Positions 1 to 11,082 of a stretch of DNA of 64,000 bases are shown in pieces (the first letter of the stretch is position 1; each line of letters opens with the position of its first letter). Origin of the DNA: Amorphophallus konjac (Eukaryota > Streptophyta > Magnoliopsida > Alismatales > Araceae); assembly GCA_022559845.1 (NCBI GenBank), contig CM040118.1:236329224-236393223 (forward strand). The letters are read 5' to 3'. The notes under the pieces are model-generated. The model made no database searches, had not been told where the DNA came from, and was given only the letters and a program-made list of their open reading frames with translations. Made by a program: the position numbers and the translations under genes.

Positions 1-1516
1 GCCGTTCCTGTAAACACGGTCGGTCGATGACTACCTTAGAACTGAAACGGTTCTACACAGACTGTCTGATGATTTGGCACTGTCACCTACTAACCGCCTA
101 TAAGCCCCCATAAACGGTCCTCCTTGGTCCGTGCAAGATATGCACGGCCCCTCCTTGGACCGCTCCAGACAATGAACGGCTCAAATGGGGCCGTTCAAGC
201 TCTGGATAGAACGAGAAACCACACAGCCTTACCCAGACCGTTCGGGACCAACACGGTCCAACGATAGGCCACTTGGGTACATGAACGATCCCCCTTGGGG
301 CCGTCCAGTCACCCAACGACACGAAAGCTGAACGGTCATCTCGTGACCGTGGAAATGTACACGGCCTAACCCAAGACCATGCAAAGGACTAAACGGCCAA
401 ACCCTTGACCGTGTAGACCCAACACTGTGCAACGGTTAAAATGCAACGGTCACAACCACCTTGGGGGTCACGCTGGCTCCACGAGGTACACGGTCGGCCT
501 ATGGGCCGTCCAATAGTTACACGGTCGAACGATGGACCGTTTACCTTACCGACACAAAGGGGCAGGTGGCAATCAGACCAAGACTGCCCAACCATAAAAT
601 CGGTCTGCCTTAGACCGCCCAAATAGGCAGAGCGGTCAATCGCAGGACCACTACCCCAAAACACGGTGAAACGGATGATAAGCGGTCACCCTAGGGGTTG
701 TCTCACCTTATAAGCGACTTCTGTAAGACCGCGTTTAAGCTGAAAAATCGAGAACGGTAGGAAACACCCCAAAAAGCCGTTCCACGCCCCATTCACCCCC
801 GGGTGAAGGGAAAACAAAGGGGAATCCATCCCCAAGCACCCTAGCATGCATCTATACCCTTTGATCGGTCAAAAACCCCATGAAACGAGAGATCCGGCTC
901 ACTCCCAAAAAACATGGATTTTGCCCAAAATGCAAAAATAAACCCGCTCGGCTTGTCACGGCCTACAAAACTCACAGGAAAGGAAGTGCACGAGCTGGGG
1001 GTCCATCTCCCTACCTTCACTGAAGATTCCGCGCCCCGAGGTCACCAATCCGTGAGGAAATGCCGTTTAAACCCTCGCTAGCTCGCGATCGCGCCACCGA
1101 GCTTCCACACGCCTCCATCCCCCGATCCTCGACCCATCCTCGCCGTCCTCCTCGCCCGCGTCGCCCCGCTGCACCCCCGCCCCGCTTCGTCGGCCGTCGG
1201 AGAAGAGAGGGTGAGAAGGGAGAGCATGAGAGATGAGAGAGGGAGAGAGTGAGAAAATGAGAGTGAGGGAGAGAGAGAAAAAGGAGGTTATATATATAGA
1301 AAAACCTAAAAATTCTAGAAATTTAGAAAAAAAATACTAAAAATTACCTCCGCGATCCTCGGGTGGAGCACAACACGCTGGTACTGTCCCGGAGTTGGAG
1401 AATGCCACGGTTCACCCTACATAGGGTTCCGAAGCTACATCAGGGAAAAATACGTGTAAAGCACAAAATACACTCCGGGACCCACAAAAGCGATCCGAAA
1501 AACCTGGGGCATTACA
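1..1516 (-). mobile_element. Partial LTR of a Ty3/gypsy-type element (5' part of the LTR)
   Basis: Read on the minus strand the segment starts TGTAATGCCCCAGG at 1516, the TG start typical of an LTR, and inserts into the CACTA repeat array to its right. A TATA box lies 220 bp inside, followed by an 85-nt pyrimidine-rich leader (GA-rich on the plus strand, 1203-1285). A splice-donor-like AAG|GTAGGG has its exon edge at 1015. Positions 1-800 are filled with ACGGTC/GACCGT-type imperfect palindromes. The left end and the internal region lie outside the window, so family and completeness are inferred from the resemblance in organisation to the other large minus-strand LTRs here. Confidence 0.6.
1288..1298 (-). 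promoter_or_regulatory. TATA box of the left LTR
   Basis: The minus strand reads TATATATATAA, followed downstream by a long CT-rich tract resembling the pyrimidine patch of plant core promoters. It is the only strong TATA element in this LTR and leaves a short U3 of about 220 bp. Confidence 0.5.
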
Positions 1517-1708
1517 TAGAGTCACTCAAACCTTTAAATATAAAATATCGTGTGCAAAACAAAGTGCATATCACTACTCATTTATCTAAGAATTTAAATA
1601 AACATACCCGCAGCAAGTGGTGGGGCTGGTGCACTCTATGTACCTGGTGCGGAAATATAAAATATCGTGAGCAAAATAAAGTGCGTATTCACTACTCATT
1701 TATCTAAG

Positions 1709-3477
1709 TGATGTGCGGAAGGATAGGATATAGTGGGGGTGAATATATCCCCCGATTAAAAACTGTACCCAAATTAAAATAACAAATCTGGCGCTACCCA
1801 ATCTTAAAATAGAATAATCAATAGGTTAACAATAGTTTGCATAGAACATACGTCGAACACTTAAGCACTCAACACACACTCGAGGGAAATGAAATGAAAG
1901 TTATGTAGCACTCTTGCTGATAGATCTAACAACAATATAAGAGTAATGCTTTGCACAGAACAAATGTCAAACAGCAAGCACTCAATACCCATAAAAGGAA
2001 AGAGAGAGGCAAATCATGTGGCTCTTCTGCTTAACAGATCTGAAAGTGATATAAAAGAAAAGCTTGAACTGGATCATGTGCCATATGATTTATCTTTCAA
2101 ACCTTGGGGCATGTGACAGTCGAAGGTGTGAAGAGATCTCACGTGTTCCTCACGTGCCTGACCCTTTTCTCCACTGGCGAGCTATTTGTTACTCCTATCG
2201 GGTATTTTATACCCTTAACCAGCTATTTGTCTTCCTTAGGGAGCTATTTGTCACCCTTAGCTTCCCTTTAGCCATCGCCACAGGTCCTTTCTCTGCCTTG
2301 CTTCCTTGCTGCATCGACGCCACAGCTTCATGCGTCGATTGTGCCTTGTTTCTTTCGACGCATTTACCCTTACTGCCCATTTGTCAGCCTAACACAGCTA
2401 TTTGTCGGCCTTGTCCAGTAATTTGTCTCCACTATCCATATTGAGCCGTCGCCCTTGCTGCTTTCTTCTTTAGCTTCAGCCGACGCTAAAAGCCATTTGT
2501 CACCCTTGTTCCTCTATTATTCCGTCTGACTATGGATCTTGACCTCGTTGACCACGACTGATGTTGACTTTGACTTGGGTCAACATTTACTTAAGTCAAA
2601 CATGATAATAACGTTGGCTGGAGCCAGTTGACTATTGTTGACTTTGACCAATTCAAAGTTTGACTGGTCCACCTTGACTTGAGTCAACCCTTTGATTGTT
2701 CTTATGGCTTCTTCGAGGGCTTCAGGGATCACTGTAGAACACTGTAGCTCATTATCTTCTAGTGATTTACTGTTGAGCTTTTGTCTTGTAGTGAACCCTT
2801 CTCTCTCTCCTCCATTTCCCATCTTTCTTCATCTGATAACTCTTCTCGGGCTATTAATCAGAGATAACAGTTATTTTTCTCCCTTGAGAGGGTATATGTC
2901 ACCGTTGAGACCTATTTTTCACCCTTAAGAGTATATGTCACCCATAGAAGTCTATTTGTCAGCCTTAGCTTCTACTGCTGGCGGATAAACACAAGTCGAC
3001 TTCCCCTTCATGCAGCTTCAACACTTCACACATATTCAGTGCTACAACCTATTTTTCACCCGTAGAGAGCTATTTGTCGGCCTTACTTGCCTATTTGTCA
3101 CCACTAATGAGTCATTTGTCTGCCTTATCGATCTTCATGCCTTCCCTTGTATGAATCTTAACAGATTTGTGACCCATTTCTAAAGAATTAAGACTTTGAC
3201 TGCACTGACTTGGGTTGACCACTGTCTTAGCTCCATTCACTGTGCGTTGACTTCGTTGACCACGTTGACTTTTTCAGTTCTTCAAAAAAATACTGGCTTT
3301 CAGCCAGTTCTATGTGCAACTCTCAACCTGTTCTTTGTGCAATTTAGAAGTAAACTACACACACAAAATCATTATAGCTCCATGCATGATTCTACATCAA
3401 CAAAACACATTGACTATCCACATGAAGAGTATACACGACTCATGGTTTTGGCAGTATCAAAACACAGGGACACAACA
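1709..3477. mobile_element. Solo LTR inserted in the CACTA microexon array
   Basis: The segment begins TGATGTG and ends CACAACA, and is flanked by the 5-bp direct repeat CTAAG (1704-1708 and 3478-3482), the signature of LTR retrotransposon insertion. Removing it rejoins a 118-bp repeat unit exactly: 65 + 17 bp restores the 82-bp intron length of every other unit. It has no coding region. About 17 degenerate copies of a 21-bp motif built on CTATTTGTCACCCTTAG occur, in runs at 2178-2260, 2870-2970 and 3046-3130, together with clusters of TTGAC cores. Family and orientation are unknown. Confidence 0.8.
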
Positions 3478-4207
3478 CTAAGAATTTAAATAAACATACC
3501 TGCAGCAGTTTGTGGGGGCGGTGCACTCTCTATAGCTGGTGCGGAGACATAAAATATCGTGAGCAAAATAAAGTGCATATTCATTACTCATTTATCTAAG
3601 AGTTTAAATAAACATAGTTGCAGTTGTTGGTGGGGCCAGTGCACTCTATGTACCTGGTGCGGAGACATAAAATATCGTGTGCAAAATAAAGTGCATATTC
3701 ACTACTCATTTATCTAAGAATTTAAATAAATATACCTGCAGCAGGTGGTGGGGGCGGTGTACTCTATGTACCTGGTGCAGAGACATAAAATATCATGAGT
3801 AAAATAAAGTGCATTTTCACAACTCATTTATCTAAGAATTTAAATAAACATACCCGTAGTTGTTGGTGGGGGCGGTGCATTCTGTGTAGTTGGTGCGGAG
3901 ACATAAAATATCGTGAGCAAAACAAAGTGCATATTCACTACTCATTTATGTAAGAATTTAAATAAACATACCCGCAGCACGTGGTGGGGGCGGTGTACTC
4001 TGTGTACCTGGTGCAGAGACATAAAATATCATGAGCAAAATAAAGTGCATATTCACTACTCATTTATCTAAGAATTTAAATAAACATACCTGCAGCAAGT
4101 GGTGGGGGCAGTGTAATTTGTGTACCTGATGCAGAGACATAAAATATCATTACCAAAATAAAATGTATATTCACTACTCATTTATCTAAGAATTTAAATA
4201 AACATAC
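3478..4207 (-). repeat. 118-bp tandem repeat array (exon-intron units)
   Basis: Six units repeat at 117-119 bp steps (starts near 3478, 3596, 3715, 3832, 3950, 4068). A seventh unit and part of an eighth lie at 1541-1708, beyond the solo LTR. On the minus strand each unit is an AT-rich 82-bp segment starting GTATGT and ending CCAG, plus a 36-bp GC-rich segment. The 36-bp segments are at 4090-4125, 3972-4007, 3854-3889, 3736-3771, 3618-3653, 3500-3535 and 1608-1643. The spacing between them is exactly 82 bp every time. Confidence 0.9.
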
Positions 4208-4389
4208 CAGTAGAACCCCTCCCGGAACCACCTCTCCTCGAAGATCCGGTACGACCTCGAACCATCTAATTATTGACAACAATTAAAGTAGTGCATATTA
4301 GTCCATAACTAATTACGAGGAGAGGTGGTAAGTAATAATGATAAGAAGTGTATACATGTTAAATTTCTTACAAAATATTCAATCAGTAT

Positions 4390-4695
4390 CTATTTCATCT
4401 TCAGATGCTGAAGATATATCAAATCATTGTCATGTTCGTCATCTTCCTCATTCTCACTAGATTCATACTCTTCCTCCTTTGAGGACTCCTCCTGCCTAAC
4501 AATTGCTTCATTTAGATCAGTTGAATCGACTTCTTCCACTTCGTCCTCTATAGACAACCGAAGTGGATCGTCAAATTCGATCAGATGAAGATTAGAAGCA
4601 ACCAACTCTGTAGTGTCACCCTCGTCTGATTGAAAAAATTCGGCACTAGAATCCTCTGAGACAGCTTCAATGAGGTCTAACTCATCATTAGGCAC
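4390..4695 (-). pseudogene. Acidic C-terminal tail of the CACTA transposase
   Basis: About 100 codons rich in Asp, Glu and Ser (EESSKEEEYESSENEEDDEH near the end). It lies directly downstream of the DUF4216 segment on the same strand, where CACTA TNP2-type proteins commonly end in an acidic, low-complexity tail. It is separated from DUF4216 by stop codons. It has no recognisable fold and is assigned by position and composition only. Confidence 0.6.
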
Positions 4696-4725
4696 AAGCC
4701 TTGGTTTTACCCTACAGACTACCCA

Positions 4726-5115
4726 TCAATCTTTATTCTTGGACGATGAATAACTTGAATAATACACTTGCTGGGCTTGTGCGGCCAAAATGAACGGCTC
4801 ATAGGTATTCAATTTAGATCTATGTTTGTCATCGACAATCCCATATATTGCGTCGTTTCGAACTGAATTAGGATCAAACCAATGACACTTAAAAAGGAAT
4901 ATATGATTATCTTGTCCGAGATACTGTAATTCTATGACCTCCTCAAGAATACCATAGTAATCAAGATCATTTTCATTGTATGTACTACCTTTCACGCATA
5001 TGCCGCTATTCATCGTAGACTTATTTCGTTCATAATCTCTGGTGTGAAATCTATAACCATTCACAAAAAATCTTGGATAGGCATGCGCGACCTTCGAAGG
5101 TCCATAACTCATCAC
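4726..5115 (-). pseudogene. CACTA transposase, DUF4216 segment
   Basis: The 129-codon segment contains the DUF4216 hallmarks: an AYPRFFVNGYRFHT-like block, then GICVKG, YYGILEEVIELQY and a KCHWFDP block. DUF4216 follows DUF4218 in plant CACTA TNP2-type transposases, and here it lies about 430 bp downstream of the DUF4218 C-terminal segment on the same strand. Stops separate it from its neighbours, so the protein cannot be made as one chain without an intron or repair. Confidence 0.85.
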
Positions 5116-5546
5116 CCGGACTCTTTCATCAGTAACATAACCTTGTTCAACCTATGAATATAAATCACGTTACTTTAAAATGAACGGGCATACACCTCAA
5201 GCTTTGTGGAACTTAACTTCGGCACTTACTCGACCTTTAAGCCATCTGGAAGAAGATCTCTCTCGTTCCTTTTGAACCTCCATGTCATTGAGGCGTGGAC
5301 ATTGAGTAATTAATTCTGAATCAAATTGCCTACAATGATGAATGCAACATCACCATAAATGGGAGGAAGAACGTCAAGAAACTTATAAATTTTAGCACCT
5401 GCAGAGTTGAGGACTCACTCAACATAAGGTTCAATCTTAACACAGTTCAGGAGAACATATATCTCTGCAGCCAACAACTCTCTGTCCTCTAATATACGAT
5501 TCGAACAACGTCCGAATGCACGTCTTGGATACTTAAATATGGACAA

Positions 5547-6619
5547 CTAGTCGGACGAACCCACCTCTCCTCCATCATCATTACGTGGAGGTCGATTGCG
5601 ACGAGTATGAATTTCAGGTTCTAAGTACATCGAACAGAAGTTTAAAATTTCTTCAATAATATATGCCCCGGTAATCGAACCCTCTACTTTAGTCTTGTTG
5701 CGAACCTTCATTTTCAGGTCATGCATACACCTATGACAATAATTCATATGACAATGACATACAGTGACAATGACAGACACATGTAACTAGTGTCAAATAA
5801 TCAATAAATACATACTGATTACCTCTCAAATGGATACATCCATCGAAATTGTACCGGTCCTCCAACTTTGACCTCGTATGGCAAATGGATAATCAGGTGC
5901 TCCATGGAATCGAAGAACGCAAGGGGAAATATCTTCTCCAACTTGCATACCGTCGTGACCACATTCTGTTCCATAGTTTGCACGTCCCCAAGTTTGAGTT
6001 CTGATGCACATAGAATCTTAAAAAACTGACTCAACTCAGTCAATGCTCCCTATATAGGCTTTGGCAATATGTCACGGAATGCAATGGGCAGAAGTCTCTC
6101 CATGAACACATGGCAGTCATGACTTTCCAATCCATATATTTTTTCCTCATTGACATTCACACAACAGGCTATGTTAGACACATATCCATTAGGGAATCTT
6201 AATTGCTTCAGCCACTTGCACAGTTCATTGATCTGTGTGTCATTCAACACGTAAGCTGCTTTAGGTTGCACAACTTTACCCCGTACCTGCCGTAATTCCA
6301 ACTCTGGTCGTTTGCAAAGTATCTTCAAGTCCGCTCGTGCCTTGGCATTGTCCTTTATTTAGGGTTTCACATTCATGATGGTGTTGAACATATTATCAAA
6401 GACATTCTTCTCAACATGCATGACGTACAGGTTGTGCTGTATCAAAAGGGCTGACCAGTAAGGCAATTCCCAGAAGATACTTTTCTTCACGCAGTTGTGA
6501 TCCTGTCCAAATCCACGAAGATGTCGTGTACTACCCGACAGTTGCACTATATCTGGTAAGTCTTGCACCTGTGCCACCATTTGTCGACAAGACATGCATT
6601 CCAAGTCTGCTTCATCCAT
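5547..6619 (-). pseudogene. CACTA TNP2-type transposase core (Transposase_21 and DUF4218), interrupted
   Basis: Minus-strand order: 6359-6619 holds the C-terminal part of the Transposase_21 domain (the FWELPYW and YVMHVEKNVFDNMFNT blocks). 6050-6328 and 5819-6043 hold DUF4218 (LPIAFRDILPKPI, ALTELSQFF, HLIIHLPYEVKVGGP). 5547-5780 holds the following segment (EGSITGAYIIEEILNFC). The first three pieces share one frame and are broken by a TAA at 6359-6361 and a TAG at 6050-6052. This is the cut-and-paste transposase of CACTA elements, acting in the nucleus on the terminal repeats. The N-terminal half is missing beyond 6644. Confidence 0.85.
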
Positions 6620-6644
6620 TTCAACTGTTGATAGGAATCAACAC

Positions 6645-7411
6645 TGTGACGACCCAGGAGATCCGGATACCGATAACCCGATATCATCGATTTACCGATA
6701 CCAAGAGCTCGGGGAAGCCACCCAACAGGCTGATGAGGCCCCGTAAGGGTTAGTGAGTGTTTGTTGAGGGGATGCATAACGAATAGAAATTACACGCGTA
6801 ATATTAATTAAAGCATTCATTTGAACTTTAAATGGAAGCAATTACATATATCAGAGTGGTAAATTTATACAAGTAGTCCAGATTCATATATCACAAGTCC
6901 CACACTGTACAATGGTTAAAATAAATATCTACACGGGACATACCCTGGCCAATAGAAGAAAAAGAACAGACTGACCACTAACCGACCATTGACAGACCAT
7001 TGATGGTTCTAAGACTTGTCGCCAAAAGCACATGAGAATCCTGCACCCGGTTGCTCCGCCTCACCTGTAAAAGGAAGGGGTGAGTCTCACAGCAGAGACT
7101 CAGTAGGGTTCACAGAAATCCCTAACTCGCAACTAACTAAAGGAAAGCAGTAAGCTAAAGGAAAATAGTAAAGCATGCATTGGCGTAATTTAAAAGACAA
7201 TCTAGTAAGGATGTAAAATTAACTAAACAATTTATAAACAGCTAAATAATATGCCAATTTAATTTAAATGCGAGTACTCGAAATCTACCAATAGATAATA
7301 ACTCGATCATTTCCAAGTGACGAGAGAGAGAAGGAGAGGAGATCCACCAGAAGAAGAAACCAGATGCGTCCACTGACGGCTTACACTGCGTCTCAAGCAT
7401 CTACGTAAGTC
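6645..7411 (-). mobile_element. LTR fragment of a Ty3/gypsy-type element (3' part of the LTR)
   Basis: The segment starts TGTGACGACCC on the plus strand, resembling the TGTCACGCCCCGAG start of Gypsy-2 and so the 3' end of a minus-strand LTR. It contains the same module as the other large LTRs: TTTTACAG|GTGAG with exon edge at 7064, followed by a reading frame ending in TAG 56 nt later at 7009, and a CTACTGAG block upstream of the acceptor (near 7098 on the plus strand). It is cut at 7411 by the TR-GAG element; its remaining part was not found. Confidence 0.6.
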
Positions 7412-9370
7412 TGATCATGACAAACATCGGGCACTAATATTTTATTTTTACATTTGTATCCTTTTGTTTGCATTTATATCCATGGGTTAATTGGGTTTGC
7501 AATTGTATGGCAAGTATAAGCCAATGGGTTACTTGGGCTAAGTCAATGGGTTTCTTTGCAAAAAGGCCGCGTAGGCCCGACGGGACCCCCACTCTCTCTC
7601 CCATTGGGCCACCTAGACTCTCTAGGGCCCATGTGGGGCTGGTCCATGGTCCAAGATGACAAGCCCCTCTTGTTGACTCCAAGAGGGGGGCGCCCCCTCT
7701 CGTCCCCATATGGAAGATTTGAATATTCTTCCCCCCATTTTACCACCTTTATGTATTTATTTATTTTGGTCATTTGACCACATGGGAGAATAATTCTCCT
7801 ATCCCTTATTTGCCCCTCCCTAACCCTAGATCTAAGGATAGTTTAGGTCTTTTATCTATTTCTATATAAGCCTTGTATTTCCATAGTTCATACAATTAAT
7901 GAAGAGAAAATTTGCATTTATGCACAATTGCCCAAGGGCGCCCCCTCCCTCTCCCCTTCTTGCAGCAGAGAATGCAGCAGAAATCCATGGTGTGAAGCCA
8001 TATTCTGGGAGTGATTCCCACCTCTACCACCTCCGCTAGATGCGACTTCCAGCCACCGTCACCGCTGCCTCCGTTCGTGCCGCCGTCGAGCCGCCACAGT
8101 CCATTCTTTGAAGTGATGTCTCGGATTCTGAGATCCAGGACAGAAGCTAAGAGAAAAGGTTGTTCCTCCCAATCCGTATATCTGGTGATCTTAAAATTTT
8201 GATAGATCATCCCCCTTGTTGTTACCTCCTGCTAGTTTAAATTTCGTGTCAATCAGACATCGTTTACTATTTTTCTCAGTCTTTTAGTTTCACCCCTGAC
8301 AGTCTACCAATCAGTAGATCTGCGGGATAGTGTCTTGTTCTTCTATTTTTCCCGCCCCCTTAACCATCTCCAAAAAATCCCAAAAAAATTTAGCACGTCT
8401 CACACATCCCCCTCTATCCACCATAAAATCCCCAAGATCCAGTTCTACCATTCCCCTATCGGTCAAAATTCATTTTCAAGTAGATCTTGCTCTGTCCTGA
8501 CTATTTGTAATCCAAGCCAGCAGAAATACTTAGGGAACAGTGGTTTTCATTTCCAATCCGTTTACTGGATGGTCATGAAATTAATTTATGTTGTAGCCCT
8601 TTGAGTCCTATATCCAACAGCGCTAATCTATCCTCGATCCACCTCTGGATCTGGGCGCCACAATGGAGGCGCGCTGATCTGATCCGTGAACAGACCAACA
8701 GAGGCAGCAGCAAGTTAATTCTTTCAAAATTACTTTTGCGTCGATTCAGCCGCCGCCGACTTCAGGGATCGAAGAGGAGTCTTCCACCGGCGTCCCCGCT
8801 AACCGTCACGGCCAGAAGGTGACCGGGAGTCGTCATCCCAGCAGTCGAGTTTGCTTGCTGTCCAGTGGGCTAAACTGAGTTGGAATAGTGTCGAGTTGGA
8901 CCAGCAGCCCGTCTTCGGTCTGAAAGCCCTTCCGGCTTGCTGCCCGTCAACCCGATTTCGTTACTCCTGGGTCGCCACTGTAGCCCTTTACCTCCATGCG
9001 TGGAGTGGGCAATAAAAATTTACTACTGTAATTATTTATTTACTGTACACCGAGAGTACGATTCTTGGCCGGGGTCGTCTTCCCCACGCCCGGAGCGTGG
9101 AGGTATCGTGTCCGCTCCCCACTTGGCATTTGCTTTACTCGTATATATTTCTATATGCCGCTGCTTACATGTGATAGGTCCTAGCTCGTTAAAGTATTTT
9201 TAATCACCACTGCGAGAGAGAGCGAAACCCGTCCCGTGACTCAATCCGAGTACACGAAAGAGCCGAGTACTCGAGACTCATTGTTGGTTCCTCAACCGCG
9301 CAGATCCACACGTTTCCCTCGCTTAGGGACGTCCGTGAGCTAGAGTCCCATGTTCACGCCCCGTCCCGCA
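7412..9370 (+). repeat. 5' LTR of the TR-GAG element
   Basis: It starts TGATCATGAC and ends CCCGCA just before the primer-binding site, 1959 bp in all. From about 7428 to 8193 it aligns closely with the second LTR at 11760-12507; the first 23 bp are of equal length but diverged. A TATATAA box at 7863-7869 is conserved in the second copy. The 3' portion from 8194 has no partner in this window because LTR 2 is truncated. Confidence 0.8.
7863..7869 (+). promoter_or_regulatory. TATA box in the TR-GAG 5' LTR
   Basis: TATATAA in the context CTATATAAGCC, 450 bp into the LTR. The same box is present at 12197-12203 in the second LTR, and the surrounding 100 bp are nearly identical, so it is likely the element's promoter. 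Confidence 0.55.
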
Positions 9371-9376
9371 TCAAAT

Positions 9377-9388
9377 TGGTATCAGAGC
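9377..9388 (+). other. Primer-binding site, initiator-Met tRNA type (TR-GAG)
   Basis: TGGTATCAGAGC is complementary to the 3' end of plant initiator methionine tRNA. It begins 6 nt after the CA end of the 5' LTR, the canonical place for minus-strand DNA priming. Confidence 0.9.
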
Positions 9389-9606
9389 AAGTTGAGTCTA
9401 GGGTAGTCAGTCCAAGGTGTCTCATTACGTCTCTCTATTCGGTATATCAAAAGGTGTCTCAGGAACGATAGGTTACGCCTATTGAGAAGGTACACACTTG
9501 CATGAGTGCGATCTTTGGATCAAACCTCCGCCACGTATCGGATACTGGTTGAGTCTAGGTTTGTAGTCGAGTCTACATTCCAATTTTACATTGTTGTTTT
9601 AGGGTC

Positions 9607-11082
9607 GTGTCTAGTCGGTTTGTCTTGCACCAAGTGTCGGCATGGCCATCTTATAGCTCCCTGTGTCCCATGGATCCCCAAAAGCCCACGCCGTATGAAT
9701 GGTGGCGACACACCCAAGGATGGGGAACCCAACCCCTCCACCTCCGTAGGCCCGAAGCCCCGGACTTCTATGGCTCTAAAGTCCCGAGCGACTACCTAAA
9801 GTGGGAAGCCGCTATGGACAACTACTTTGAGTGTTACATTATGTCCGATGTCATGGAAGTTGATTTTTCCACAAAGCGGATTTTTCACGAAGCCGTCCAA
9901 AAATGGAGGGACATAGAATGCTTGAGGGAAATTAGGAGGCAATGGCCTATAGAGTCTTGGCGTGAGATGAAGGGCGAGCTTAAAAGGGTCTACCTACCCG
10001 GCCCAGTCACCTCCAACTGACCCCGCCCAGTCACCTCCAACCAAGTAGGTCATAGTCGGAGGCAAAGAGCCCCGTACGTAGATGAGCCTAGACCCAAGAC
10101 TAGGCCAATTGAATATGAGAAAACCCACCATGATGCCCCTAGTCCAAACTGCACCTTAGATGACCTCTTGCAAATGTTTATGGACCGAATGGATAGGAGG
10201 GATAGGATGTGGGCACGACTCCTGCCCGAGCCTAAGGAGGTAGTAGCCGGTAGTCTGAATCCGGTGCTATCTATGAAGTCCCCAATTCCTCTCCCCATCA
10301 TGGAGGAAGTCCCTTCTCCAACCGAGGGAGATGTCATGCTAGAACCTACACCCTTCGAACTTCAGCTGGAGCCATACCTACGTACTAAGGGTGAGATTGT
10401 CATTGTAGAGCCATCTCAGCCAGAGCCACCCATGCTTCTATCGGGGAAGCTAATCATCGACAAGCCACTTCTTAGCTGGCACAAGATAGGCTTGGTCCCT
10501 AATGCACCTTGCTACCCATCCATGGACCTCACACTACCATTAGTGTCCGTCAACTCATTCCATACCACCTTCCGGTCTTGTCACCGTGTTGATACATTGG
10601 ATGACATTATTAAGGGATTAGACTGGCAATTGAAGTTGACGTGTATGTTGGCCCGAGGCTTCGATCAACCCAATAGTCGTAGCTTCACACATCCAGCCTT
10701 AGGGTCCATTACCTCCGTGTACACCGTGGGTCATGTCACCACGGAGGTTCTCTTATTCCTCCCCATGTCGGCCGAGCCTAGCTTCATTCCACTTATCCCG
10801 AGGGAGGAACCATACCTTCTACACATGACCGTCGTCCCACCGATCACAATGCATGAGGTGATTATTTATACCTTCAAGAAATTCAAACTTGGGACCGTGT
10901 CATGGGGGAACCCATATCGAGGGGTCACACATTCTTTGATCCCTTCGATCCCTTCCTTAGTGAGCCTCGTGACCCACCACCACCATTCCACCTTATTAGG
11001 GAAGTCCCCTATCACACCCCTACCCCATGGGCCAGTCCACCTACACTCTGCAAGGAGCCCGTTCATTGGGGTACGAAAGTAG
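9607..11082 (+). pseudogene. Gag-like polyprotein of the TR-GAG element, one in-frame stop
   Basis: A single frame of about 490 codons, broken only by a TGA at 10018-10020 inside a short duplication of CCCAGTCACCTCCAAC. The likely start is the ATG at 9670. The N-terminal third contains PDFYGSKVPSDYLKWEAAM and ECY, the pattern of the N-terminal part of plant Ty3/gypsy Gag. The remainder is Pro-rich with no zinc knuckle and no protease motif. It would form the virus-like particle for a partner element. The 11083-11743 stretch to the 3' LTR has no recognisable content. Confidence 0.55.

Larger units (their letters stand above)
1608..4265 (-). pseudogene. Second CACTA gene, N-terminal part: exon 1 plus seven 36-nt microexons
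   Basis: Exon 1 is 4208-4265: an ATG opening a basic Gly/Arg/Ser-rich start (MVRGRTGSSRRGG...) and ending in phase 1 at GTATGT. Seven 36-nt segments follow, flanked mostly by CAG and GTATGT. Joined in phase 1 they read TQ(S/N)(A/T)PPPP-type proline-rich blocks, so exon 1 sets exactly the frame in which the repeats make sense. Units at 4090, 3972 and 3500 are open with both splice sites; the unit at 3854 is open but its acceptor is AA. Units at 3736, 3618 and 1608 have TAG where CAG stands in the intact units, and the unit at 3618 also lost its donor. The rest of the gene is missing beyond 1517. The position fits the TNPA/Ptta-like second CACTA gene; that identity is inferred. Confidence 0.6.
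1517..6644 (-). mobile_element. CACTA (En/Spm) DNA transposon, truncated at both ends
   Basis: Minus-strand reading frames give, in order, a TNP2-type transposase core (Transposase_21), DUF4218, DUF4216 and an acidic tail. The start of a second gene follows 125 bp further on. This is the usual TNPD-then-TNPA gene order of plant CACTA elements. No CACTA terminal inverted repeat is present: the left end is cut by the LTR ending at 1516 and the right end by the LTR starting at 6645. A solo LTR (1709-3477) is inserted inside. The many in-frame stops show it is inactive. Confidence 0.85.

Noticed and set aside
1..800. Regularly spaced palindromes taken for a CRISPR array
   Set aside because: Repeats are degenerate, spacing is irregular and the context is a plant LTR; the units are inverted repeats, not conserved direct repeats with unique spacers.
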